DNA from: Candidatus Hodarchaeota archaeon
GTDB lineage: Archaea > Asgardarchaeota > Heimdallarchaeia > Hodarchaeales > YT1-057
Assembly (NCBI GenBank): GCA_016839955.1
Contig: JAEOTI010000403.1
Span: 1 to 25,941 of the forward strand
DNA length: 25,941 nucleotides
Direction: 5' to 3'
Shown one piece after another: positions 1 through 8,005 of this stretch; positions within the stretch are counted from its first letter, which is position 1, and every line of letters begins with the position of its first letter. The notes under the pieces are model-generated. The model saw only the letters and a list, made by a program, of their open reading frames with translations. It was not told where the DNA came from and did no database searches. The translations under genes and the position numbers were made by a program.

Positions 1-1
1 C

Positions 2-91
2 AACATTATGAGAAAAGTAGTTCCCAATGCTTTTGCGGAGGGAATAGCGGGTGTTGGGTTACACCCTGAACGAATTGAATTATTCATTTGA
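2..91 (+). CDS. C-terminal fragment of an unidentified protein (cut by left edge)
   Basis: An open frame runs from the left edge to a TGA at 89-91 and gives 29 residues ending in HPERIELFI. The smooth, protein-like composition suggests the real end of a plus-strand gene whose body lies outside the window. It faces the eL22 gene, with about 130 AT-rich bases between the two stop codons. I do not recognise the family from so short a tail, and chance openness cannot be excluded. Confidence 0.4.
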   Translation, partial: NIMRKVVPNAFAEGIAGVGLHPERIELFI

Positions 92-219
92 AAGTAAATG
101 AATCATTTGACTCATTTACTGAAACCTAGTACAAGTGCACATCCAAAAAAGAATGATAAGGAAGTAAGATTCCTAAAAACTATAGAAGATGGATTTTTAG
201 TTGTTGTTTCAAAAACAAT

Positions 220-492
220 TCAGGATTCTTCAATTTTACGATAAATTACATGGTAAGTTTCTTTTCCTTCAGCAATAAGCCTCCAGAAGCCTTCAATCCC
301 ACTTCGGCCAAGATATTTTCGAACTAAAAACCTCACTCTCCGTTTTGGTAAGTCGTCAGAGCGTATATTAATTGTATTACCATCTCGAGAGATTTCGCTA
401 TTAGAAGAAAGGTTATCACGGAGATATTCTTCAAGTTCAGTAATTATTTCCGGAAAACTCGATATTTCCCCCAGTTCAACTTTCGTAACCAT
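220..492 (-). CDS. Ribosomal protein eL22-like
   Basis: This 90-residue protein resembles the C-terminal two thirds of eukaryotic large-subunit protein eL22. The region KRRVRFLVRKYLGR then WRLIAEGKETYHVIYRKI aligns by eye with the eL22 stretch KRYLKYLTKKYLKK ... WLRVVANSKESYELRYFQI. It lacks the lysine-rich N-terminus and acidic tail of animal eL22. The ATG at 492 is chosen over the TTG just before it because GAGG at 500-503 lies 7 bases upstream. It is the last gene of the superoperon, about 80 bases after pcc1. eL22 is known from eukaryotes and Asgard archaea and is not typical of other archaea, so this gene is the best lineage marker in the window. Assignment is from pattern only. Confidence 0.8.
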   Translation of the reverse strand: MVTKVELGEISSFPEIITELEEYLRDNLSSNSEISRDGNTINIRSDDLPKRRVRFLVRKYLGRSGIEGFWRLIAEGKETYHVIYRKIEES

Positions 493-570
493 CAATATTC
501 CTCAAACCAGCCTTTGCAACATTCATTTCAAAAAAATATTTATTTAATCAGAAAAAAAGAATCTGTTTTT

Positions 571-846
571 CTAAGATTCAAAAAGTTCAATAATTGAAAT
601 TGTACCATCAATCCACCTTAAAAATGAGTTCATTGTAGCTCGAAATGAATTTTTATCCTTAGCAAATATCTTAAGTAAAATTTGACTATCCTCTTGTTCA
701 ATGTTTGCAAGAGCACGACGTCCTAACTGTGATTTAACTTCCGGGGTTAAAACTTTGAAAACAATCTTAGCATTCTTCTCAGAATTTAAATTGATCTGAA
801 TTATGGAACTGATTGAAAAATTCTTATTGCCCTTGATTTGATTCAA
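571..846 (-). CDS. pcc1: KEOPS complex subunit Pcc1
   Basis: This 91-residue protein has the CTAG/Pcc1 fold pattern: a first strand (IIQINLNSEKNAKIVFKVL), a middle strand pair with ILLKIFAKD, and the characteristic last helix FRATMNSFLRWI. Pcc1 is the dimerising subunit of KEOPS, which makes the t6A modification at position 37 of ANN-decoding tRNAs. The start is a TTG 13 bases after the Brix gene stop, preceded by AAGGTTGAT that overlaps that stop. Pcc1 commonly sits near the eL43 and exosome genes in archaea, so the context agrees. Confidence 0.85.
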   Translation of the reverse strand: MNQIKGNKNFSISSIIQINLNSEKNAKIVFKVLTPEVKSQLGRRALANIEQEDSQILLKIFAKDKNSFRATMNSFLRWIDGTISIIELFES

Positions 847-859
847 AGATTTATCAACC

Positions 860-1402
860 TTACACGAGATTAAAATGGATCATGGGAGAGATTGATTGAT
901 TTTCAGCATTAAGTATTGAAAAATAGTAGCTGTGGAAATCTTGAGAATATTTTACAAAACAGGTATGTAGTCCCTTTGGAAAGTCTTCGTTAAGCCCTAA
1001 AACAGGGTTAAAGGATTCTAAAAGGAGTTTTTGGACTGATTTATTTACATCACGGAATTGAAATTTGATGGCTTTAGGTTTTGTAATTCTACTCATTTTA
1101 CCTCTTTCTCTTCTTAATTGATTTTGAATAATTCGTATTCTCATTATTTCCTCTAAGTTTTTCGGTTCTAACCTAATTATTCTGATTATGCCTGGATTAG
1201 TATTTTTAGAATCGACAAGGATTAAACGAGTAGCCCCGTTGTCAAATGAGTCATGAGCTAATTGTCGAAATGACGCACTACCACGTGTTTGATAAATAGT
1301 ATGTGGTAATGCTCCAGCTAACTCCCTACAAAAAGCTCGTACCTTTTGAACTGGTCTTCTTGAAGTTGAAATTACAATAGCTACTTTATTTTGAGTAATC
1401 AT
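860..1402 (-). CDS. Brix domain protein (Imp4-like ribosome biogenesis factor)
   Basis: This 180-residue protein begins with KVAIVISTSRRPVQKVRAFC, the typical opening of archaeal single-domain Brix proteins, followed by LPHTIYQTRGSASFRQLA. Brix proteins (Imp4, Rpf1, Rpf2, Ssf1 in eukaryotes) act in rRNA processing and ribosome assembly. The ATG at 1402 lies 13 bases after the eL43 stop. An upstream in-frame extension exists but would run through eL43 in another frame and lacks family resemblance, so it is left out. It is co-transcribed with eL43 and Pcc1. The exact RNA target cannot be told from sequence. Confidence 0.85.
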   Translation of the reverse strand: MITQNKVAIVISTSRRPVQKVRAFCRELAGALPHTIYQTRGSASFRQLAHDSFDNGATRLILVDSKNTNPGIIRIIRLEPKNLEEIMRIRIIQNQLRRERGKMSRITKPKAIKFQFRDVNKSVQKLLLESFNPVLGLNEDFPKGLHTCFVKYSQDFHSYYFSILNAENQSISPMIHFNLV

Positions 1403-1415
1403 TGGTCTTTTACTC

Positions 1416-1685
1416 TTAGCTTTCGTCTCCTCGTAGTCTTTTAGCTGTACGAATTGATGTTTTGCCTGGGGCTGTCTCTGGAGCGTAAGCACCTCCAGAG
1501 AATTTGTGACCACAAAAACCACAGATCCAAATACCAATAGATTCGCGTTTTACTCTTCGATGGGAGCATGCAGGACACTTATGTTTAATCTTCATTTCTT
1601 TTTCAAGTCGCAGGGTTCTTTTTCTAAGTGTTGAACCATATCTTGTCCCAAATCGTCCTGTGCTTCCTACTTTTTTTGTTTTCAA
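1416..1685 (-). CDS. rpl37ae: Ribosomal protein eL43 (L37Ae)
   Basis: This 89-residue zinc-ribbon protein of the large subunit has KKVGSTGRFGTRYGSTLRK at the N-terminus and Cys pairs C37-x2-C40 and C55-x2-C58 around RRVKRESIGIWICGFC. The start is taken as TTG at 1685 because AAGGAG lies 9 bases upstream, which gives an N-terminus like that of other eL43 proteins. A GTG at 1709 would add eight residues, would place the ribosome-binding site inside the gene, and is less likely. It lies between rrp42 and the Brix gene, the usual archaeal position. The RNA polymerase subunit P gene often found right after it is absent here. Confidence 0.93.
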   Translation of the reverse strand: MKTKKVGSTGRFGTRYGSTLRKRTLRLEKEMKIKHKCPACSHRRVKRESIGIWICGFCGHKFSGGAYAPETAPGKTSIRTAKRLRGDES

Positions 1686-1784
1686 TTGTTCTCTCTCCTT
1701 GTAATTCACTTATTTCTAATATCGACTGTCTTCCCATCGAATCCAATTTCGACTTCGATTAGATCCACTTCTAAAGGTTTTCAC

Positions 1785-2603
1785 CTAGTGGCTTTTCACC
1801 TTAGAAATTAGTTCTGGTATTTTCTCTTGAGCTATATCAAGCATCTTATAAATTTCATCTTGACTGAAGGTTCCAGCCATCCCTTTTTGTAGCGAGCAAA
1901 CATTACCATCCTCTGTTAGTGCAACAGTAAATCGGGATGTTAAACATCGTTCTTCTTCTATCGTAGGATCTACAAGTACAGCATCAGTATCCATAACTTT
2001 CCCAAAAGTAAGACTAGCTGCAAGTTGGCTTAAGGGGATGTCCACAGTTTCCTCTTCACTCTTTTCTACTTCACCATTATCATTAATAGTTACCTTAGGA
2101 AGTTTTGTATGCATGAGAGCTGCCATAGCGGCAATAATTGAAGCATCAAATAGGTTTCCATGGTGATCGATCACATAAATATCAATGAATATTATCCAAA
2201 CATGTTTACCCGCTTCAACAACTAAATTTGGATCTTTTAACTTCACAGCTTTGCTTTCTCTTAAACCCCGATCTACAACTCTTGCCAATTCGATAGCATC
2301 TTTTTGTGGTGGACCAGGTTCAAAGAAAGGCGAAGCGATTGGTGAAAGCTCCATATTTACAATTTGAACTGCTTGGTCAGGTGTATCTGCAAATGGTTCT
2401 CCAACTAAACCCTTTATGCCTGCGATTACTCTGGTATCACCAAGTCTGACTTCTGCAGAACCTTCTGCCTTCTCTATGACTCCAGGAATGATTTCAAGAG
2501 AGCGAATATCTAATAACCCACGATTGTCAAGACGTTTACCTTCTTTGATCAGCGAAGTAATATGTCTAAGTTCCAAATTGCCTATCAACTGTTCTTTTCC
2601 CAT
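1785..2603 (-). CDS. rrp42: Exosome complex subunit Rrp42
   Basis: This RNase PH-fold protein of 272 residues opens with ITSLIKEGKRLDNRGLLDIR and contains GSAEVRLGDTRVIAGIKG and DHHGNLFDASIIAAMAALM, typical of archaeal Rrp42. In the hexameric ring of the archaeal exosome Rrp42 is the non-catalytic partner of Rrp41, and together they trim or tail RNA 3' ends. The ATG at 2603 has GGTGAG (2612-2617) 8 bases upstream. A GTG at 2612 overlaps that SD sequence and is less likely. Only 5 bases separate this start from the rrp41 stop, so the two are surely co-translated. Confidence 0.95.
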   Translation of the reverse strand: MGKEQLIGNLELRHITSLIKEGKRLDNRGLLDIRSLEIIPGVIEKAEGSAEVRLGDTRVIAGIKGLVGEPFADTPDQAVQIVNMELSPIASPFFEPGPPQKDAIELARVVDRGLRESKAVKLKDPNLVVEAGKHVWIIFIDIYVIDHHGNLFDASIIAAMAALMHTKLPKVTINDNGEVEKSEEETVDIPLSQLAASLTFGKVMDTDAVLVDPTIEEERCLTSRFTVALTEDGNVCSLQKGMAGTFSQDEIYKMLDIAQEKIPELISKVKSH

Positions 2604-2608
2604 TTTTT

Positions 2609-3418
2609 TCACTCACCTTCTTCATTATCTTCAACTTCAGAATCTGGCATATCCTCGTGTGCTTCGTCAAGACCCAGTTGAGCTTCATCCTGGATTTCTT
2701 TATATTTCTGAATTAGCGCGTTTCTTTGGATTTCATGAATTTTTTCACAAGCATTACTAGCTAACTGGATACCTTCTTTGATTTCATCAACAGTAAAGGT
2801 TCCATCACATTGTAAGAGAGTAATATCTCCATTATGCATCGAAATAGCAACTGGAAGGTCACCTTCTCCAACTTTATCTTCCACATCTGAGAGGTCTAAA
2901 ATAACCTTCCCACCAGCTTTACCTGCTGCAACGGAAGCAATAAGCCCTTTCATTGGAATGCCAGCATCAGCTAATGCAACTGCTGCTGCAGTAATGGATG
3001 CACATCGTGTCCCCCCATCTGCATTCAACACCTGGACATAAATGTCAATAGTAGTCCTAGGATAACGTTCGAGAAATAGAACTGGTTGTAAGGCTTCCTG
3101 TATAATTTTTGAAAGTTCGTGTTCTCTTCTCTTTGGTGCTGGTGATTTACGTTCACCTACAGAAAATGAAGCGAGTCGATATTCACATCGAAGTAAAGCT
3201 CTCTCTGGTTGAACTAAATGTTTAGGATGAAGTTCTCTTGGACCAAAAACAGAAGTTACTATTACATTTTTACCATGGCGGATTAACGCTGAACCATCTG
3301 CTCTTTTAATTACACCACGTTCTATTTCAAGAGGTCGAAGTTCATCAACGTCTCTACCATCAAGTCTCTTTCCATCTTCACGAAACAACGAATCATGTTC
3401 ATCAGTCAGTATTTCCAC
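2609..3418 (-). CDS. rrp41: Exosome complex catalytic subunit Rrp41
   Basis: This 269-residue RNase PH-fold subunit contains KRLDGRDVDELRPLEIERG, a phosphate-binding Arg pair (R97, R98 in PKRREHE), NADGGTR (132-138) and the acidic stretch DLSDVEDKVGEGDLPVA (175-191) that holds the active-site aspartates of archaeal Rrp41. It degrades RNA phosphorolytically from the 3' end. The C-terminus is extended by an acidic tail rich in Glu and Asp (about residues 240-269), longer than in many archaeal homologues. It starts with GTG inside the last codons of rrp4 (17-base overlap), which implies translational coupling. Confidence 0.95.
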   Translation of the reverse strand: MEILTDEHDSLFREDGKRLDGRDVDELRPLEIERGVIKRADGSALIRHGKNVIVTSVFGPRELHPKHLVQPERALLRCEYRLASFSVGERKSPAPKRREHELSKIIQEALQPVLFLERYPRTTIDIYVQVLNADGGTRCASITAAAVALADAGIPMKGLIASVAAGKAGGKVILDLSDVEDKVGEGDLPVAISMHNGDITLLQCDGTFTVDEIKEGIQLASNACEKIHEIQRNALIQKYKEIQDEAQLGLDEAHEDMPDSEVEDNEEGE

Positions 3419-4124
3419 TTTCCTTATTCATTCGACTCTTTTCTTCAATCAAATACTCTTTAATTCGGTCTGTTAATCCCCCAGTATGAGCTTCTCGAAC
3501 AATCTTATGGAGCGCTCTAACCACCAGGTTTTCCATATCTAAATTTGATGCAGAAATTAGTATACGACCATTTTGTCCAACAAATATTTGAGAATTCGTC
3601 TCTCTCTTCATCATACTGATCATAGAACCTTTCTTACCAATAATACGAGGAACTTTGACCGCATTAATTTCTACCAATCGTCCTTTCACCAGTTTCCTTA
3701 GATCCCTTCCCATCATTGTCAACATTGGATCTCTACTTCTGTCGAATGCGACAACCCGGGCCATAATAATATCCCCTATCACAAGAAATCTTGATATATC
3801 ATGTTTTAGGGGATCAAATGGACGATCTGTAACATTATTTACGCTTAAAATCGCTAAGTAAGGCCCTCGTATATCAATTCTCCATGAAGTTACCCCTATG
3901 GCAATTATTTTTCCAATAATCACATCTCCTTCCAAGGGGAGATAAGATCCTTTTAAGGGGACAACGCCTATTACATTAGGGCCTCCAATAGAAGCTAATC
4001 CAGTAACTGCCGCATAAAAATGTTCGTCTTCTCGATAAACACCAGTTCCTGCCCTATATTGACGTCCTACGGCAAGAAGATCTCCTGGTGTAACTAACTG
4101 ATATTTCTCAATTTTAAGTGTCAT
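3402..4124 (-). CDS. rrp4: Exosome RNA-binding cap subunit Rrp4
   Basis: This 240-residue protein has the three Rrp4 parts: an N-terminal domain (LVTPGDLLAVGRQYRAGTG), an S1 domain around residues 65-140 (GDVIIGKIIAIGVTSWRIDI), and a KH domain with the GxxG loop in PRIIGKKGSMISMM. Rrp4 caps the exosome ring and guides substrate RNA into it. The gene begins 5 bases after the SBDS stop and overlaps rrp41. A lysine/arginine-rich C-terminal helix ends the protein. Length and order are normal for archaea. Confidence 0.95.
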   Translation of the reverse strand: MTLKIEKYQLVTPGDLLAVGRQYRAGTGVYREDEHFYAAVTGLASIGGPNVIGVVPLKGSYLPLEGDVIIGKIIAIGVTSWRIDIRGPYLAILSVNNVTDRPFDPLKHDISRFLVIGDIIMARVVAFDRSRDPMLTMMGRDLRKLVKGRLVEINAVKVPRIIGKKGSMISMMKRETNSQIFVGQNGRILISASNLDMENLVVRALHKIVREAHTGGLTDRIKEYLIEEKSRMNKESGNTD

Positions 4125-4129
4125 AATAA

Positions 4130-4885
4130 TTACCCAAGCTTTGTACGTTCGAGGATCTTGACTTCCTCTCGTCCTCTACACAAATTAGCAATTTTTTCGA
4201 GAAAAGAAGCTTGGAGACCAGCAGCAAGAGTGACCATCGCGATCCATGAACCATCGGATCCCCATTCATCTCGTACAATTGTCGATTCACGTTTAACAAG
4301 ACCATAAGCTTTACCAGTAAAGTCTGCAGGAATTTTCAAAGCAATTTTTACCAGTTCCATTCGGATAGGTAGCAATGTTCTCAGCGCTCGGACAACTTCT
4401 ATTGCTTGAGACTCTGCAGGTGCGAAAGGGTCGATAGAAACACGGATTTGTCCCATTGCATTCTCAATCCGTGTTGAAGGATGGGGAAGCTTTGTTTTTG
4501 GATCAACACAATTTCGATTAATGAAAGCTACAATTTGCTTTCTTTTTTGCTCTGTCAACTTTTCCCTTTGAGCTGCAGTTAATTGCAATTCACCAGATTT
4601 GAGAATTCGTTTTGCTATACTCTCGAATTCATCAGTTTCGAAGATAAGAGATAACATATCTGCACTAGCACGCTCGCCTTTGGAAGCGTTTGTAAAAATA
4701 ACATCAGTTTCAAAAATATCACGCAAATCAAATTCGTCTTCATCTAGTTCTTTTCCTCGAAATTTATACGCAAGATCGGGGTTAACAATGATTTCAAAGC
4801 GTTCACCGTGAGTTTTTAAACGGATGATAGCTTTTCCGGAAAGGTCAACTCGTTTTTCACCACGAGCCCCTGCACCACCATGCAT
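4130..4885 (-). CDS. SBDS ribosome maturation factor
   Basis: This 251-residue homologue of the Shwachman-Bodian-Diamond protein has the N-terminal FYSH domain (AIIRLKTHGERFEIIVNPD, ... DIFETDVIFTNASKGERAS), a middle helical domain (REKLTEQKRKQIVAFINRN) and a ferredoxin-like C-terminal domain. In eukaryotes SBDS acts with an EF-2-like GTPase to release the anti-association factor eIF6 from 60S subunits. The start is the ATG at 4885 because AGGAGAT lies at 4895-4901, 9 bases upstream. A longer in-frame start at 4936 would overlap psmA and lacks family resemblance. The position between psmA and rrp4 is the classic archaeal one. Confidence 0.95.
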   Translation of the reverse strand: MHGGAGARGEKRVDLSGKAIIRLKTHGERFEIIVNPDLAYKFRGKELDEDEFDLRDIFETDVIFTNASKGERASADMLSLIFETDEFESIAKRILKSGELQLTAAQREKLTEQKRKQIVAFINRNCVDPKTKLPHPSTRIENAMGQIRVSIDPFAPAESQAIEVVRALRTLLPIRMELVKIALKIPADFTGKAYGLVKRESTIVRDEWGSDGSWIAMVTLAAGLQASFLEKIANLCRGREEVKILERTKLG

Positions 4886-4904
4886 ATTTATCGATCTCCT
4901 ATCA

Positions 4905-5621
4905 TCAAAGTTGTTGTAGATACTTCTCAAGTTCATCAGGGGACAAAATGCGCAACTTCATAGATTCTAGAGGTACTACAGCAACTTCTGCCATTTGTGG
5001 GTGGAGTGGTTCTTCCACAGCTTTCTTAAGTGCTCGTAGTGCAAGAATAATCCCTGCGTCCAATGATTGTGTTTCTTCATAAGCTTCTTCAAGGTATTCA
5101 GTAACTAATTGAGCTCCAGAACCGATAGCAGCTGCCTTATGGCCCCAGATGCTCCCTGAAGGCTCCGTGGAGAATAGTTTAGGACCTGAGTCATCTACTC
5201 CTGCCACGAGGAGGGATACTCCGAAGGGACGAGCTCCAGCGTGCTGTGTATAGAGCTGTTTTAAATCACCTAATTTTTGAGTAAGACTCTCAACTGTAGA
5301 GGGTTCATCGTAGGTTAAGCGATCTATTTGTGCCTGAACTCTGATTTGGTTCACTAAAATTCGGGCATCTGCAGTGAGTCCTGCTATCGCAACCCCAATA
5401 TGCCTATCAACCGCAAATATCTTTTTTACAGAGTCAAGTTCGATTAATTTTGTATGAGATCGTTTCTCGACCCCAAGTATGACTCCATGAGAGGTTTTAA
5501 TACCTACTGCGGTAGTACCTCGCTTAACCGCTTCGATTGCATACTCTACTTGAAAGAGTCGTCCATCTGGGCTAAAAACTGTTATTGCCCGATCGTATCC
5601 AAGACCACGAGGAGCAAACAA
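4905..5621 (-). CDS. psmA: Proteasome alpha subunit
   Basis: This 238-residue protein begins GLGYDRAITVFSPDGRLFQ and continues with VEYAIEAVKRGTTAVGI, the signature of 20S proteasome alpha subunits, including the N-terminal helix that gates the pore. Alpha rings cap the catalytic beta rings and bind the ATPase regulator. The start is TTG at 5621 with GGTGAG (5627-5632) 5 bases upstream. It is the first gene of the superoperon and is divergent from aIF5A across 381 bases. No beta subunit lies in the window. Confidence 0.96.
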   Translation of the reverse strand: MFAPRGLGYDRAITVFSPDGRLFQVEYAIEAVKRGTTAVGIKTSHGVILGVEKRSHTKLIELDSVKKIFAVDRHIGVAIAGLTADARILVNQIRVQAQIDRLTYDEPSTVESLTQKLGDLKQLYTQHAGARPFGVSLLVAGVDDSGPKLFSTEPSGSIWGHKAAAIGSGAQLVTEYLEEAYEETQSLDAGIILALRALKKAVEEPLHPQMAEVAVVPLESMKLRILSPDELEKYLQQL

Positions 5622-5654
5622 AATTACTCACCTTTGCTGCGACAGAAAGGTGCG

Positions 5655-5670
5655 TTTTTATTATAGTATA
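5655..5670 (-). promoter_or_regulatory. Candidate TATA box of the psmA superoperon
   Basis: On the minus strand this reads TATACTATAATAAAAA, 34-49 bases before the psmA start, a fitting place for an archaeal TATA box with a short leader. The 381-base divergent region 5622-6002 holds no convincing gene; small open frames there have the biased composition of AT-rich spacer. No clear second promoter for aIF5A could be chosen by eye. Confidence 0.4.
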
Positions 5671-5952
5671 CAGTTTGACGTATCTCCCAAAAGAAGTACT
5701 TTTCAAATGGAATACTGTTTGGGGAGTTCGTCGTTTTTTTGTACACCTTACGCTTTCTTTCGCTTTTCTCTCGTCGAGAAATATTTTTCTTTTGTCTCTT
5801 AAAAACCAACTGGATTTTCTTAGAAGAACACAAAGACCATTACTCTACCAAATAGGAATAATTCTAGAACTACAGCTCACATCATAGTTTTTGATTGTAA
5901 TAATTTTTAGACTAACCATTGAAAATAAAAAAGACAAGTCAAGTGATTCCTT

Positions 5953-5984
5953 GAACCTCTAAAAAAAGATTAGTCAAGAGGTTC
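5953..5984 (+). promoter_or_regulatory. Inverted repeat in the aIF5A leader
   Basis: GAACCTCT at 5953-5960 and AGAGGTTC at 5977-5984 are perfect 8-base complements with a 16-base loop. The right arm ends 6 bases before the GGAGG (5991-5995) that serves the TTG start at 6003. It could be an RNA hairpin in the 5' leader or a protein-binding palindrome. Function is unknown. Confidence 0.45.
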
Positions 5985-6002
5985 TTTGATGGAGGCAGAA
6001 CG

Positions 6003-6434
6003 TTGTCTTATGAACCCACTAAGATAGGGACCGTTAAAGTTGGACGCTATGTGATTCATCCTGACGACAATGAAATCTATAAGGTTTTGTCTGTAGACCA
6101 CTCAAAACCTGGAAAACATGGTGCTGCTAAGGCCCGAATGTTGTTGCAAAACGCTTATACAGGAACAAAAAAACAATTCATTAGTCCTGTGGATAAAAGA
6201 ATTCATGTGCCGGTTATAGATAAGCGAGCTGCACAAATTGTTAATGTTACTCAAGATTCAATCTCCCTTATGGATAATGAAACATATGATACCTTTGAGG
6301 CTCCTCTTCCGGTTGAAGAAGCTCTAAAAAAGAAAATTCTTTCCCTTTTTGAAGCAGGAAAAGGAATTGAGGTTGAATATTGGGAGATGATGGGCAGAAA
6401 GAAAATTCAAGAAGTCAGGGAACTTGAATTGTGA
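6003..6434 (+). CDS. Translation factor aIF5A
   Basis: This 143-residue protein is the archaeal homologue of eIF5A/EF-P, which helps ribosomes through stalling peptide-bond steps. The SH3-like N-terminal domain carries HSKPGKHGAAKARM, where K38 is the expected hypusine or deoxyhypusine site; the C-terminal half is the OB domain. The start is TTG at 6003, supported by GGAGG 7 bases upstream and by the usual distance to the hypusine loop. It leads a plus-strand cluster with NAD kinase and Nob1. No deoxyhypusine synthase gene is in view. Confidence 0.95.
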   Translation: MSYEPTKIGTVKVGRYVIHPDDNEIYKVLSVDHSKPGKHGAAKARMLLQNAYTGTKKQFISPVDKRIHVPVIDKRAAQIVNVTQDSISLMDNETYDTFEAPLPVEEALKKKILSLFEAGKGIEVEYWEMMGRKKIQEVRELEL

Positions 6435-6475
6435 ATTCAAAGAGGAAATGATGTGTTTTTTTGGTAGGATAACCT

Positions 6476-7360
6476 TTGCCACAAAATTCCCCGATTAAAA
6501 TTGTTGGGATAATTGTCAATACAACAATAGAATATGCTGTACGTTCCCTATTGAAACTCATTAAGTTCCTTAACAATCGAAATGTGACATGTTTTCTAGA
6601 AACAGGCGCTCTTGATGCATTAAGGGCAACAGGAAAAACATTCGATTATTCTTTTCTTTCAGAAGTTTCTATAGATGATTTTTGTATCAATCGTAACATC
6701 GATGTTATCATTTCCCTTGGTGGAGACGGCACTGTGTTACGTGCAGCACGTCATACGATAAAAATCCCCCTTCTTCCTTTAAATGCCGGTCGTCGAGGGT
6801 TTCTTTCTGAGATTGAAGCTAATTCTTTTGCTGAAGAATTGAATATGATTCTCAAAGGAGCCTATTTTATTGAAAGTCACGCACGCTTGCAGATCAAGAC
6901 GAATAATCAAGCAAAATTACCAAGTGTTTTGAATGAATATCTAATCACCCCCTCAGAACCTCTACGGGCTACTTCATTTGATCTTCACCTTGGTGGAGAA
7001 GAGTCAATTGGTATTTTTGATGCTGATGGTTTAATTATTAGCACTCCTATTGGAAGTAGTGGTCACGCTTTATCGTCAGGGGGGCCATTCATTCACCATG
7101 AACTCGAAGCAATGCAGTTATCTTGGATTTGTCCGATTAGTCGATCCGCTAGGCCTATTGTCTTCCCTAATGATCAAATCGTTACTATTAAAGCAGAATC
7201 CCCTGGAAGTCCAAAGATTAAAGTTATATGTGATGGACAAATATTTGGAGAGTTTAACAGTCCTCTTGAATTAAAAATTAGTCGTAGTGCTGAAAAAACA
7301 CAATTTATTCGGTTTAAACCTTTTTTCCATCGGAAAAAAACAACAAAATTTCTACAATAA
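6476..7360 (+). CDS. nadK: NAD kinase
   Basis: This 294-residue protein phosphorylates NAD to NADP. It has the GGDGT motif at 82-86, NAGRRGFL at 103-110, LNE at 152-154 and the glycine-rich segment GSSGHALSSGGP at 193-204. The last differs from the common GSTAYSLSAGGP form, with Gly-His in place of Ala-Tyr, so substrate contacts may differ. The start is TTG at 6476 with TAGGAT just upstream, 41 bases after the aIF5A stop. It is followed by nob1 after 8 bases, so the two genes probably share a transcript. Confidence 0.9.
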   Translation: MPQNSPIKIVGIIVNTTIEYAVRSLLKLIKFLNNRNVTCFLETGALDALRATGKTFDYSFLSEVSIDDFCINRNIDVIISLGGDGTVLRAARHTIKIPLLPLNAGRRGFLSEIEANSFAEELNMILKGAYFIESHARLQIKTNNQAKLPSVLNEYLITPSEPLRATSFDLHLGGEESIGIFDADGLIISTPIGSSGHALSSGGPFIHHELEAMQLSWICPISRSARPIVFPNDQIVTIKAESPGSPKIKVICDGQIFGEFNSPLELKISRSAEKTQFIRFKPFFHRKKTTKFLQ

Positions 7361-7368
7361 GTACTTTA

Positions 7369-7875
7369 TTGGGGGATTTCCTTCTGGATCAGATCCTTGA
7401 TTCATCTAGCCTTATTAACACTCGTTCAATTCCCCAAGGTACTACTCTAATCACTTCCCCCGGTGTGATTGCAGAGTTAAAAGATACCTGGTCTCATTTA
7501 AGAATAATCTCTTTAATAGAAGCCCAAAAAATTACTGTTATTAGACCAGAAGGCATATTCATTACTAAAATTCAAAAAACATTGCGTAAATTGGGTTCTG
7601 AGATATCAAATGTGGATATAGAAATTCTAGCTCTGGGTTTGCAAATTAAAGACTCTATAATAATTACGGATGATCTTGAAATTCAAAATATTGCAGAATT
7701 TTTGTCTTTAGCTTATCAACCAGCAACGAGCCATAAGATTACTGTTCAACTGAAATGGTTTTATTTTTGTCCAGGTTGTCGTCGTCGATATTCTATAAAA
7801 GAAGTTCAAGAAAAGATTTGCGAAAATTGTGGTTCAACGCTAAAGAAAAAAGCTCGACCCCTAAAAAAACGGTAA
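7369..7875 (+). CDS. nob1: Endoribonuclease Nob1 (PIN domain and zinc ribbon)
   Basis: This 168-residue protein has an N-terminal PIN nuclease domain with acidic residues D11 (ILDSSSLI), E36, D83 and D101/D102 (IIITDDLEI), then a zinc ribbon with C134-x2-C137 and C151-x2-C154. Nob1 makes the final cut that forms the 3' end of small-subunit rRNA. The start is probably TTG at 7369, just ahead of the first PIN strand; no strong SD sequence precedes it, which fits coupling to the nadK stop 8 bases earlier. A basic tail ends the protein. Confidence 0.92.
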   Translation: MGDFLLDQILDSSSLINTRSIPQGTTLITSPGVIAELKDTWSHLRIISLIEAQKITVIRPEGIFITKIQKTLRKLGSEISNVDIEILALGLQIKDSIIITDDLEIQNIAEFLSLAYQPATSHKITVQLKWFYFCPGCRRRYSIKEVQEKICENCGSTLKKKARPLKKR

Positions 7876-8005
7876 AGAATATTCTATGTAACTAATATTG
7901 TTAGTAGGTTACTTCTAATTCAATTGAAAGTTGATCGTCGAGAATATAAGTATAATATATTTGAAGTATTTTTGAAAACAAAGGGAATTATTGAAGTGTT
8001 CTCTT

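Noticed and set aside
860..1537. A 225-residue version of the Brix protein starting at 1537
   Set aside because: The extra 45 residues overlap eL43 and do not look like Brix. The ATG at 1402 right after the eL43 stop is the better start.
5585..5887. Open frames on both strands in the psmA-aIF5A intergenic region
   Set aside because: They are AT-rich, rich in Phe, Lys and Ser without any domain pattern, overlap one another on opposite strands, and cover the likely promoters.
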